In this document: piece after piece, positions 12,574-22,931 of the stretch
Layout of the letters: every line of letters starts with the position of its first letter
How positions within the stretch are numbered: position 1 is the stretch's first letter
Assembly: GCA_001600455.1 (NCBI GenBank)
Contig: BCKC01000009.1
Location: forward strand, 558,001 to 622,000
Origin: Endocalyx cinctus
Lineage: Eukaryota; Ascomycota; Sordariomycetes; Amphisphaeriales; Apiosporaceae
DNA: 64,000 nucleotides
Direction: 5' to 3'
Position numbers and translations under genes: made by a program
The notes under the pieces: generated by a model
Databases searched by the model: none
The model's input: only the letters and a program-made list of their open reading frames with translations
What the model was told of the DNA's origin: nothing

Positions 12574-13922
12574 CCCTATACACGAATAAATCCGTTCACG
12601 AACGTGTCGACTACGACGAAGTCAGTTTATGACGCTGATAAAATATATGATTATATATTTGGTATACCACTTATTTTTTTCGGCCCTGTCCAAGTCATTT
12701 GTTTCTCGGCAATGTGACATAAACATTTCCGAAAAAGGTACGGCAGACAGGCTATACATAGCTTCTGGCTTAACTTTAGGGCGATAGTACTCCTCGTGTC
12801 CCTCTTGTACTTTCTTTATCCTCGTTTTCTTTTCTAGCAGTTATGCAGACTGCTTATTATCCATTTACCTCGTTAAGAGATACCTGTTACTATCTCTTGA
12901 AATGACATAACGACATTAAGGAAATAAAATACACGAGAGTTGAATATAAATGGTTTAGGAAAACGGGGTTACTTAAACGTGGAAGGAAAAAAAGGGTGGC
13001 AATTGTCACACCTATAGACCGGCCTTTCGGATATTATGTATCATTTTTCTTTTCAATATTCATTTGTCTTATTAAAATATTTTGGATAATTTATGCCGAT
13101 GTCATCATTCTATACACACGCCACCAACCAGTCCCAGCTTGACTTTGGCTTCATGTGGTCGTCATGTTTCATACTTTGCCTCCTCGACTCCAAGGAAGCA
13201 GAAAAGTAGAATCATAATCGTAGAGAAACGATTCGAAGTAAAGAAAGTGATAAACGAAGGAAGATGAGATGAAGAGACCATACAAACAACTTACTAAATA
13301 TCCACGATACTCATATCCTCGGGAGCTTCATCAAGTTCTGGGCTTACAAATTGCTTACCATCCAGTATGGGCCGGCTTACCCCAACCCAACACTTTCCAC
13401 CTACTATTTACCCCATCCCCTCTCCCCTTTCGGGGTAGACAGAGTGTGGGGGAGGTGAGTAAAAAGGAAGGGTAGCATCGTAGACCTTGTCGAGCCCACT
13501 TTTCCCCCAAAAATTAACACGCTTTTACCGAGAATCTTCGAAATTTTCCACCCGCTCGGGAGAGAGGTGCGGTGAACTAATATATCCAATCCACCTATCC
13601 CTCCCTGCAACCCCTGGGAATTAATTAGTTATATATCATATAAATGTATGATAAGCTTAATTGTTTTATTGAAAATGGAACCCAAACCCATTGGCCAATA
13701 TTTGGACGAGGAAGAGTGGAGAGATTTCAATTGTCCTTCTGCGATCTCTTCTTTCCATCCGTATTCCGCCAAGAAGGAAAAAGCGACTCAATTGAAACGT
13801 GACGAGCGCGTGTTTTGATTTGAAAAGGTGGTATTAACGGCACGAGGTTCCATCATTTGAAGTATATCGCTCGTTTTTCGAGAGTGTGGGCATAATCCGC
13901 TTTTGACGAGACTCAAGCAACC
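12574..13922. other. Spacer with promoter of the GDSL hydrolase
   Basis: AT-rich sequence with no credible gene. Small frames at 13082-13475 lack any recognisable domain. The last 300 bases are the probable promoter of the hydrolase starting at 13923. Confidence 0.55.
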
Positions 13923-15728
13923 ATGCGAGCTATCTTTTCCAGACCGGCGCGACTACTCGTTGCAGTCGCAGCGACGCTGCTTCTGCCCGCGGTCCTCGCG
14001 TCTTCGGCGACGGGGAAGAATCACTGGGTCGGCGCGTGGACGGCGATGCCGCAATTGACCGAGCCCGATAACCTACCGCCGGCTCTGTTCGTGAGTAATT
14101 TTTTTTTTCTTTGGATTTTCAATTCTCTTTTCCACTTGTTTTTTTTTTCTCTTTCCTATACGGGAGTCTCATGATGGAGCAAATAATAAGACCGAATATC
14201 GCTAAACCCTCGAGGATGTTGATCACGCGCTATAGAACGGCACGGGCGTTGTCTTCCAAAACGCCACCATAAGACAAACCATCAAGGTCACGCTCGCGGC
14301 CTCGACCGTCCGCCTGCAGATCTCCAACGCGTTCGGGACGACGGACCTGCCCATCACCGAAGCCGGGTTAGCGCTGCCGCTCAACGGGGAGGCGGGCACT
14401 TCAGGTATCGATCCCCAGACGTACACGGCCCTCACCTTCAGCGGCGGGGACGTCGGGGTCACGATCCCCAACGGCGGTCTCGCCGTTTCGGACCCCGTCA
14501 CGCTACCTTTCGCCCTGAACGCGGGCGACATCCTGTCCGTGTCGATGTACCTAGCGACCGGGCAGGCGAGCCCCACCAACGCCGTGACGTCCCACCCGGG
14601 CAGCAGGACGACCTCGTACTTCGTCGCCGGGAACGCGGTTTCCGCCGACGACTTATCCGGCGACGACGCGGCGTCCTCCGCCGATCACTGGTACCTCATC
14701 TCGGGGCTCGAAGTCTGGGCCCCCAAGGCGAAAACGCGCGCGCTCGCCGTCGTGGGCGATAGCATCACGGACGGCCGGGGCTCGACGACGAACGGGAACG
14801 ATCGGTGGACGGACGTGCTGGCGTCTCGGCTTTCGAGAAACGGAACGACGAAAGAGATCGCCGTGCTGAACCAGGCCGCCGGAGGTAATAGGATACTGAA
14901 CGACGGGCTCGGACCGAACGCGTGGTCGAGGCTCGAGCGCGACGTCGTGGCCCAGCCGGGGGTTCGGTACGCCGTGGTGTTCGAGGGCGTCAACGATATC
15001 GGGACGGCGGACGACGACGAGGCGACGCAGGAGGTCGTCGGGGACAGGATCATCGCCGCATATCAGCAGATCGTCGCGAGGATGCATCGGTTCGGGGTGC
15101 CGGTTTTTGGGTGCACTAGTATGTCTCGAGTTTTTCATCTTTTCTTTTTCCTTTTTTTTCCCTATCCTCTCTGTTCTTCCTGGATGTCCGGGTTGGTATG
15201 ACTAGATGGTCTGTGTAGTTAATATGTCATTTTGTCTGACCTCTTGTCATCACCCATCCTATACCATAATTCTCATCTCTTTCATCCACCTCCAACGCAT
15301 TTCCCACCCACACAGACTCATTCATCATATTTGCTGCAAGTCATCAAGAATCAACCAGTTATCTATCATCCTCAATATTTTCTTACCTCTCTCATATCTC
15401 TGCCCTCCTTTTTACCCCCCCTTTTTAACAAAAAAAAAACAAAAAAACAGTAACGCCCTTCAACGGCCCCGGACAAACCTACAGCTCGCCCGTCCGCGAA
15501 GCCACGCGTCAGCGGATCAACGACTGGATCCGGCACTCGGGCCGATTCGACGGCGTCGTCGACTTCGACGCCGTCGTCCGCAACGAGACGCGGCCGGACC
15601 GGCTGCAGACGCGGTACGATTCGGGCGATTACCTGCACCTGAACCCCGAAGGGTACGCGGCTATGGGCGGGGCCGTGGATTTGTCGCTGTTTGAGAAGTT
15701 CGCGGACGGGGTGGAGGATATGGTTTGA
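13923..15728 (+). CDS. Secreted SGNH/GDSL-family hydrolase (esterase/lipase-like)
   Basis: Predicted extracellular esterase acting on carbohydrate or lipid esters; the substrate is unknown. Exons 13923-14090, 14236-15118 and 15451-15728 join in frame (phases 0 and 1) to 442 aa. Residues 1-26 are a signal peptide (basic start, LLVAVAATLLLPAVLA). The mature protein begins near HWVGAWTAMPQ. SGNH blocks are all present: block I VVGDSITDGRGS (nucleophile Ser), block II AAGGNRI, block III FEGVNDIG (Gly/Asn oxyanion) and block V DYLHLNPEGY (Asp-His). The C-terminal exon reads ITPFNGPGQTYSSPVREATR, joined across a T-rich intron of 332 bases, unusually long for this region. Exons are strongly GC-rich compared with the introns and spacer. 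Length and block order match the fungal GDSL hydrolase group. Confidence 0.9.
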
Positions 15729-16613
15729 AAAAAGGGGGAGGGGAGAAGGAGGATGTTTTTTTTTTTCCCTCTTTTATGGGCGATTTGGCTGATTGATTGA
15801 CTGAGCAAAGGGATGGGGAAAGAAGAGAGAGAAAGAGAGAGAGAGAGAGAGGGAAGTATAAAGATCTGCCTAAGATAAGGAGAGAGAGGGCTTAAATCAA
15901 CTTAAATATTTATCCATTCAACGCACGTATCGAAGAAGACCTGAGCCACGTAAATGAAAACAGAAGGGAGAAGAACGTGAAAGAAACAGTCTAGGCAGGG
16001 AAGATGCAGTTAATAGGAGTATAACTTGTAGTATAGGAAAGGGGATGGGAAGGGCGTGGGGGGCTAGAAGGACCGGATATAAAAAAAAGTCCTGTTTTTT
16101 TCCCTCATTATAGGGCATAAACGAAAAGAAGAGGCTGATTGCATAAATTTCATCCTGCAGGGGGGAAAAAGAGAAAAGAAAACCGAAGAAAAATGAGTTG
16201 CCTTGGCTTGATCGGTGACAAATGAAGAAAATTGGATACATCCTTCCTTCGATAACGAATAGATGTAAAAGAAACAAGGATATAGAATATTGAATCCTTA
16301 CGTCTTATTGGACTTACGTACTTACGTAAATCTCTATAATAATGATATGTTCTATCATCCATCCGTGGTACGACACCCTTGACGTACATAGCCAGGGGGG
16401 AGAAGTTATGTGTGGCTTATGGCCCAATCAAAAAGAAACAACAAGCCTTCCTCTATTCATTGGATAGAAATGCAAAAAGGGGGTGACGGCGAAGTGCGAG
16501 AAAGTGTCGCAATGACAATTACTTCTCAACCATATGAATTTGTGGCAAATTAAAACGAAATTTCTTCCGGCTTTGGTATATACACATTTTAATATCTATC
16601 TATTTCTATTATC
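15729..16613. other. Convergent spacer between GDSL hydrolase and ERB1
   Basis: 3' flanks of two convergent genes. It contains a GA-dinucleotide tract (about 15826-15852) and purine-rich stretches; short reverse-strand frames here are Phe/Leu-rich shadows of A/G-rich DNA. No gene seen. Confidence 0.6.
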
Positions 16614-18989
16614 TTAAGTCCACAACCTGCACTTCGAATCCGCGCCCGCGCTCACTACCCACGGTTCTGTCGGGTGCCAGTCCACATCGGTAACACCGAT
16701 GCGGCTGATAACCTTGTGGCCCTTGAGCATCTTGACTGGTACTATGGTAGGGCCCTCCATCAAATCATTGACTACTTTCGCGTGGAATATCTGTAAAGTG
16801 CCATCGTCACTGCAGTCGGCGAAGAGAGGGTGGGACCGGTGGAATTTAACAGCGCGAATGGCCTCCGGGTGGAAACGTAGCGTCTTATAAGGGCGCGACG
16901 ACATTTCTAGATCATGCCATAATAGGCGACGGTCGTAAGATCCGACCGCGAGATGGTCGCCACCTGGATGGATATCGAAAGACGAAATCCAGCGCGAACC
17001 CGGCTGTATAGTCTTGATCAATTCCTGTCGTTGTAGATCGTAACATCGGATTGTCCGCTGCGTGGCGATGAAGAATAACGGTCTCGAAGGGTGGAACGAG
17101 GCCGTCTGTACTAAGCCAGGCTTGCGGAAAGGTAGTTGTGTGAGATGTTTCGACAACGTATGTATCGCGACCGAGCTCTTTTGTCCGGTAGGCGAAGTTG
17201 TGCAGAAGAAGTCACCCCTACGGTGCCAGTTGATAGCTTTGATAGGAGAGCGTACGGTAGCTTTGAGGAGTACTCCTTCGTCCTCCAACCGCGACCCTGG
17301 TCGTGCCCATTTGGCAGGTGGATCTTTTCTTACACCACTCGCGGTTGTCGTCGATTGCGTACCATTCGTAGCATAGCCAAATCCAGCATTGAGAACCTCG
17401 CGGCTGGCCTGTTCGATCTCGGGATTGCAGAGTGGAGGGATCATGAAGAAAATATCTTCAGCAACCGCTGCTGATAATATGGATGCTTCTTGACTAGGTC
17501 TCCAGCGCACCACATCTACCGGCTCATCACTGCTAAGTTTCACATGCCATTGCTGTTTACCGTCCAATAGACCCCAAACACGTACTGTGCCGTCATCGCC
17601 GCCGCTAGCCAGCCACTGACCGGTAGGGTCTATAGAGACTGACCGTACTCTACCATCGTGACCAGAAAACTCGATCGACGCGACTGTCGGGAATGGCCTG
17701 AGCTCTTCGGGTCGTGGAAGTTTGGGTAGAAGAGAGTTAGGATCGATATGAAGTCTGTTCTTTCGTACTCGGGGTGCAAGATACAAGTCAAGAGATCTTT
17801 GGAAGGTATCGTAGACAAGCTTGTCATATGCGGGGGTTTTCCGGAGTGAATCGAACTGCTGAGGAAGGTAGGATTTCTCTCGCTCTTCCGGGTCTGTCTC
17901 TTCCCACTCCTTTATTTCTGACTTTGTCGGAAGATACTCTGGTGGCGGACGGTAACTGAGATCAAAGCCAGGGGGTGCAAGCTTCGGCGCGGCTACGTGC
18001 ATGACATTTGGTGGTCGTGGCGTCTCATCTGCCCATATATCATAATGAACATCCTCGTCCTCTTCCTGTTCCCTCTCCTTCTCCTCTGGTGGTTTGTACG
18101 GTAATATGCGACCTTCGCGTATCGCCCTGACTAGCTTCATTATTCGCTTTTGTTCTGATTTGGAAGGAAGAAACCTTCTTTTTGGTTCGGGTGCTGCACT
18201 CAAAGGCATAGTTTCCTCGAAGCTCGTGAACCACTCGACCGTATCCTATGTTTTGTTAGATATGAACGCATATTTATTTTCCCTATAGTCATGGAGGGAT
18301 AAACTTACAGGGTAAGGGTCAATCCCATCCTCGGGTAACTCGTTCATCTGGACTCGACGAAGCAGCTCTAGCTCATCCTGGCTCAGCTTCAGGGGCTTTC
18401 CAGTGGCGGGATCTGTGAGGCCGGTCCATCCTTTAGGAATCTCAATGCTGTCTAGTAAAGCATCTAAAGCTTCACCGGTGGCCGGGCGCATGATCTTCTT
18501 TCCATTTATATCGTAACCTATATGAGGATAGGAATCGTAGAATGACAGAGGTATATTGCCTATCCTGTTTTCCGGCTCTTGCGCATCTGTGTCGTCTGAG
18601 TCGTAAACAGGGTCAATCTCGTCATAAACGTATCGATCACCGCCATTTGCGTCCTTCTCTATCCTATACCGAGGGCCATCGTCTGTTTGGTCTGCTTCGG
18701 CGTTATTCGATTCCAATTCTTTGTCTTCTTTTGGAATATCGTCGCCATTTATGCCATCATCCTGGGCAATGGTGTTGAAATTCTCGTCCTCGTCCTCATC
18801 TTCGTCCTCGTCATTGTCATTACTATCACCTTCAGATTCCTCTTGGTCGTCTTCTTCATCCGGTTCCGAGTCGTCGAGCACACCGTTCAGAAGCTCGTTG
18901 TCGAACTCGTCTTCGGAATCCGAGTGGACTACAGGATCCTTCTCGACGGTGGAAGATTTCCGTTTCAAATTGGGTTTTGTAGGGGCCAT
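16614..18989 (-). CDS. ERB1: Ribosome biogenesis protein ERB1 (BOP1 homologue)
   Basis: Nucleolar WD-repeat protein that, with Nop7/PES1 and Ytm1/WDR12, is needed for 27S pre-rRNA processing and 60S subunit maturation. Exons 18309-18989 and 16614-18245 (reverse strand), separated by a 63-base phase-0 intron, encode 770 aa. I chose the ATG at 18989 ([11 protein letters not shown]); the frame is open a little further upstream without a better ATG. The N-terminus is basic and then strongly acidic ([18 protein letters not shown]). The BOP1NT domain starts near residue 142 ([19 protein letters not shown]), crosses the splice ([19 protein letters not shown]) and runs to about 405. WD40 repeats follow ([42 protein letters not shown]) up to the terminal [13 protein letters not shown]. 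Length and domain order are those of the orthologue group. Confidence 0.96.
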
Positions 18990-20219
18990 GGTTTTGGTTA
19001 TATAAATGACCAATTCATGTGGTACGCTGGATTGCTACGTAGGGAAAAAAAAAATATTTTGAGCTTCTAGCTAAGATGGAATTTTTTTAGTGGAGACCTC
19101 AAGCAGGGTGGGGGTTTTGCCAGTCTGATAGCCCTCACCGCCTGTCGAAATTAGGCTAGCGTTGTATTCATCAGCGCTGTTATCGTGCCTTATCTTAGTG
19201 TAGTTTATTAGCGTCGTTTACCGTACATTGGCTGATTGGTAATTGCAGCTGAATACTCCGTAGTTAATTAGGTAATCTATTAACTACTACGCTAAAAGTA
19301 CCTTTTTAAATGTACCTCAGTTGACGACACCCTTTAATCAATACAATTATGAATAACCAGACAGCAAAGGAAATGTGGCATTTAATAGCCTATTAAAGAG
19401 ACTGAAAACATATATGGAATATCATGTCAAATAACCTGGAACTACATTCAACCGTGATACTATGTTTCGTGACTTCCCTAGTCAGTACCTAGCCTAGGCC
19501 TAGATTACCTAACTTTACATGTATCTAAGGTTAATAGAAGCAGCTGAAGTTGAATTAGAGCTATTGTATTAGGTAAAAAGATGGGCCTTTTAGTGTAACA
19601 GGGTGGATATCTGCAGTGTGATGCAGCGATGGTGGTACCTGAACACGCTAAGTCTACTTAATAACCGTTGGTTCTGGAATATGCATAAATTGAAAAAAGT
19701 ATGGAATACCTAAAGGTGCTTTATTATTCGGCAGTGATTAATGATATTACTGAATTAAAGTCCAACGTGTGCTGGCAAAGTTTGAACAGCAGGACTATTA
19801 CTAGATAGAAAAAGGTGTAGGGTATAATCATTCCCATGGGTATAATTAATCAGTTTCCATATTCTAGTGGAACTATGAAGAAAAAAAATAAAATAAAATA
19901 AAATAAAACAGGGAAGAAAAAAAACCATTTGAGACTAGGTGAGAATTCCTATATAATATGGAGTATTTAATACAATGCCCAGAAAAATTAAATGTTGCTA
20001 TGAAGGGAATCTACAGTTTGGAGCGTTGCTGTTATTGTTGACAGAAACTAAGGTGGTATGTTACATGTACACTGACGCCGATGAATATTCTCGAATTTAT
20101 GGATTAGGTACCTAGGTACTTTCTATACAATGTCATAACAAATGATTGTGGGATACTATCCATATATCATAAACTGGAAAGTACTTGATTAAATAATATA
20201 TATATTAATAAAAAAAGGC

Positions 20220-20350
20220 AAGAAGAGTACGGACTGCTTTATTAGGCTAGACCAATGGCGTGAATGAAAAATAATGGCGTTAATGGAAAATACTTTACCA
20301 AACCAAAATTTCATGGAATAATCACATATGTACAGCAACAATGGAATCAA
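20220..20350 (+). repeat. Degenerate direct repeat, copy 1
   Basis: Shares with 20411-20530 the ordered words AAGAAGA-TAC, ATTA-G-TAGAC-AATGGCG, GGAAAATACTT, ATGGAATAATCACATATGTA and CAACAATGGAATCAAT. The spacing differs by small indels. It looks like a duplicated, decayed non-coding segment. Confidence 0.7.
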
Positions 20351-20410
20351 TTGCCTGTGTACTTAGCAAATAATAAAAATAGAAATAAAAAAATAAAAAA
20401 CAAAAAACAA

Positions 20411-20530
20411 GAAGAATACTAAAGTACTACTCTATTAAGTTAGACTAATGGCGTGAATGGAAAATACTTCGCTACAACAAAATTTAATGGAATAATCACA
20501 TATGTAAATCAACAATGGAATCAATCAATA
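20411..20530 (+). repeat. Degenerate direct repeat, copy 2
   Basis: Second copy of the segment at 20220-20350, about 190 bases downstream, with internal deletions relative to copy 1. Function unknown. Confidence 0.7.
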
Positions 20531-20705
20531 GCGAGTTGATGCCCCATTTAAGTACTTACTTGTATTTAATTAAGTACCTTCATTAAAAAAAATAGTCCAT
20601 TGTATTCTTTCTCACAATCACTCAGACTCGCCAGACTTCCAACTTTTCTTATAAATATGTCCTCCCCCCCCACGAATCTACATTTCTACTTTCCTCACCA
20701 TCCAC

Positions 20706-20872
20706 ATTCTTCACTTCACATCCCTCCTCACTTCACCTCCCTCTTCACTTCATCTCTCTCTTCACTTCACCTACTTCCTCGCATCACATCTTCACTTCAC
20801 CTCCCTCTCCTACTTCTTCACTTCACCTACCCCTTCACTTCACTTACTTCTTCGCATCATATCCTCACTTCA
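20706..20872 (+). repeat. CTTCACTTCACCTCC-type minisatellite
   Basis: A pyrimidine-rich array of imperfect CTTCACTTCACC/TCC units with occasional CTTCGCATCA variants. Frames across it are low-complexity (Ser/His/Leu/Pro) and not believed to be genes. Confidence 0.75.
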
Positions 20873-21059
20873 CACGTAGTTCGACACTTCTTAGGCCGGC
20901 CGACTTCCACACTTCCAACAATCTTTGCTATAACACCACTGACGTGTATAGCTGGTAGTATGTTCCCTATCTTTCTTTTTTATCCTCCATACCCTCCCAG
21001 TCTAGACTTTCTATCTCCCCTCTTGTTGTTCATTAATTTTTGCTAATCATTATTTCTTC

Positions 21060-21720
21060 GCTTCGACACAGGGACAGCACCTGATACACACAAGCGGGGA
21101 CCACCGAAATTGGACACAGTGTTTTTCCGCGCTCCTTCATGATGCCTACTGGTACCCAGACACAACCTCTTTCGGGATACCGATGGTAGGAAAGATATTG
21201 CCGTTGCACTGCCTGATGCTTACATGATATCCACCATCGCTCCACCGGATGAGTGTGATCTTGTACTCCACAGCTAAGGTAGCGTGCGTCCCGTTCTCAG
21301 TACCACCGGGACGCCTGCTGGTCCAAGTCAGACCTGAAAATGCCCCATAAATTTCAAAGTTGAAAAAAAAGTGCCAGAGAAGAAGAATGATGACTAAAGA
21401 AGGAAGACGCGGCACTGGTGGAATATTATGGGGCACCCCAACTGACGACGGTACAAATCACCTCAACGCGACCGAGCCGGGACAGGTTCGGAAGTGTTGT
21501 TGTGACGCGCTGGGCTGGGCGATCTTCGGATCGGCGTACCGGACCTCCTGATTTCGAAGTTGTCCTTGCGTGTACGTAATCCGGTAGGCTCTCTTCCAGG
21601 CCGGTTCTCGGTCTTTTGGGAGATCCCTCGTTGACGCGGTTGGTGTCCGAAAGGCCCAGCTGCCATATACTTGGGAGGTGGCAAGTCTTGATGGAGTTAC
21701 TCGGCGATCTGCTAGTATCG
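21060..21720. other. GC-richer block with interrupted frames, unassigned
   Basis: Base composition rises clearly above the flanking AT-rich DNA. Frames on both strands are open for only 60-100 codons. One reverse frame reads GLTWTSRRPGGTENGTHATL followed by VEYKITLIRWSDGGYHV, which looks protein-like but has no start with a proper leader and no recognised domain. It may be a gene relic. Confidence 0.3.
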
Positions 21721-22606
21721 TGCGAGGCTATGTTTTGAAGTGCTTCTTCTCAGATCGTCGGGAGGAATCGGGATCTGGGGGAAATTACCTGATTTTTTGA
21801 TTTTAGGCGACGGGTTTTACCCGAGAGTTCCACCATGGGGCATTTTGTGGTCATGCCCCCCCTCGGCATGGTGCTGAGCTCGACCGAGGCTCGAGTTAAT
21901 GGACAACCTCTTGTCTCAAGCCGTCGTCACTTCTTTCATTGAAATTGGACTTCAACAGCCAGACTTGCCACGTCGTGTTTCTCCTAGGCCTCACGATACC
22001 ACGCAAGGACTGGTAATTGATACAGATCCAGACATGTTTCTTACATAAAATTACTTTATACTTCTTATTAAGTGTATCTTTAGAGCATTCAAATCATCTT
22101 ATATTTGGATTGTTCTTTGGACTTCATTTATTACTTCATAGCCTTATATAACCCCCCCCCCTGCCCCACCACACACGCACACATATTTCTCACATACTTT
22201 CTAACAACCATCACCACAACGACCACCGTTAAAAAAACATCATCACATAGTTCAACACTTAGACCAAAGGACTGGCTTTTCATCCACACAGTAGATAGTG
22301 AGCAGAGGTGGAAGGTCAAGAATACAGTGCGAACATTATTACCACCATACACGTCCCCGTTATATTATTGTACATAGATCATCTGGCACTATGATGACTT
22401 AATAGCTTGGAAATGGAACACATTATACTTGAGAGAAATATTATAGTTGCTAGATATGCTTTCATCATTAGGAAAATTCAATGTATTAATGCTGAGATAG
22501 GGTATTTATCTCTCTTGAAGATTGACCATTGCAGCTAATCAGAGGATGAAGCGAACCTAATTACTGTGATAATTACCTGGTATATTATTTTTTTTAAGTC
22601 TTATAT

Positions 22607-22660
22607 GACGGAGAAGTGGGACTGAATGGGACCTGGTATCGGAGACGTTGAATTGAGGGG
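22607..22660 (+). repeat. Inverted repeat, left arm (54 bp)
   Basis: Begins TGACGGAGAAGTGGGACTGA and ends GTTGAATTGAGGG. Its reverse complement is found at 28087-28140 with 51 of 54 bases identical and no gap. The arm lies about 270 bases beyond the 3' end of the zinc-finger gene and merges with a dispersed repeat on its inner side. Confidence 0.9.
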
Positions 22661-22879
22661 TGGAATCAAGCTTATTGACCTGGTCTGAGTAATTGACTAA
22701 TCGTGTAATTACGTATTTACTAGCTCAGGAAGCATTATAAATAAGGTGTTGAGCTCCCGTTCGATTCATAGAAATAAATAGTTCTTTAATCCCTAATTTA
22801 ATGAGATATTTACATAGTACACTTGATATGATTGCTAAGCTCCCAATCTACCTCCATAAGCTCTAACACTTTGACAATA
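22650..22879 (+). repeat. Dispersed repeat, copy A
   Basis: About 230 bases that align end to end with 49431-49661. Shared blocks include AGCATTATAAATAA, CATAGAA-TA-ATAGTTCTTT, TATAGTACACTT-ATATGATT-like words and AAGCTCCCAA-CT-CCTCCATA. It directly continues the left inverted-repeat arm. Confidence 0.85.
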
Positions 22880-22931
22880 TTGGTTTGTGGCCCGGTGTCT
22901 GATCTCAGAAAAGTAATCTTCTGTGTAAGGC

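Larger units (their letters stand above)
18990..22931. other. AT-rich gene-poor region with repeats
   Basis: Nearly 4 kb without a supportable gene. 19.0-20.6 kb is very AT-rich with A-rich and (AAAAT)n patches (about 19885-19910). It then holds a degenerate direct repeat (20.2-20.5 kb), a CTTCACTTCACC minisatellite (20.7-20.9 kb), a GC-richer block with interrupted frames (21.06-21.9 kb) and the left arm of an inverted repeat plus a dispersed repeat (22.6-22.9 kb). These are listed separately. Confidence 0.6.

Noticed and set aside
14653..15138. Reverse-strand 161-aa and 122-aa frames over the GDSL hydrolase
   Set aside because: GC-rich shadow frames; the plus strand has the signal peptide, SGNH blocks and phase-matched introns.
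20600..21046. 148-aa Ser/His/Leu/Pro-rich frame over the CTTCACTTCACC array
   Set aside because: Low-complexity translation of a pyrimidine minisatellite, with no start context and no domain.
22105..22377. 90-aa frame rich in Thr/Pro/His
   Set aside because: Chance frame in AC-rich simple sequence; no motif and no conserved neighbour.
22757..22775. TTCGATTC-like word as a tRNA T-loop
   Set aside because: No matching acceptor, D-arm or anticodon arm around it; it is part of the dispersed repeat.
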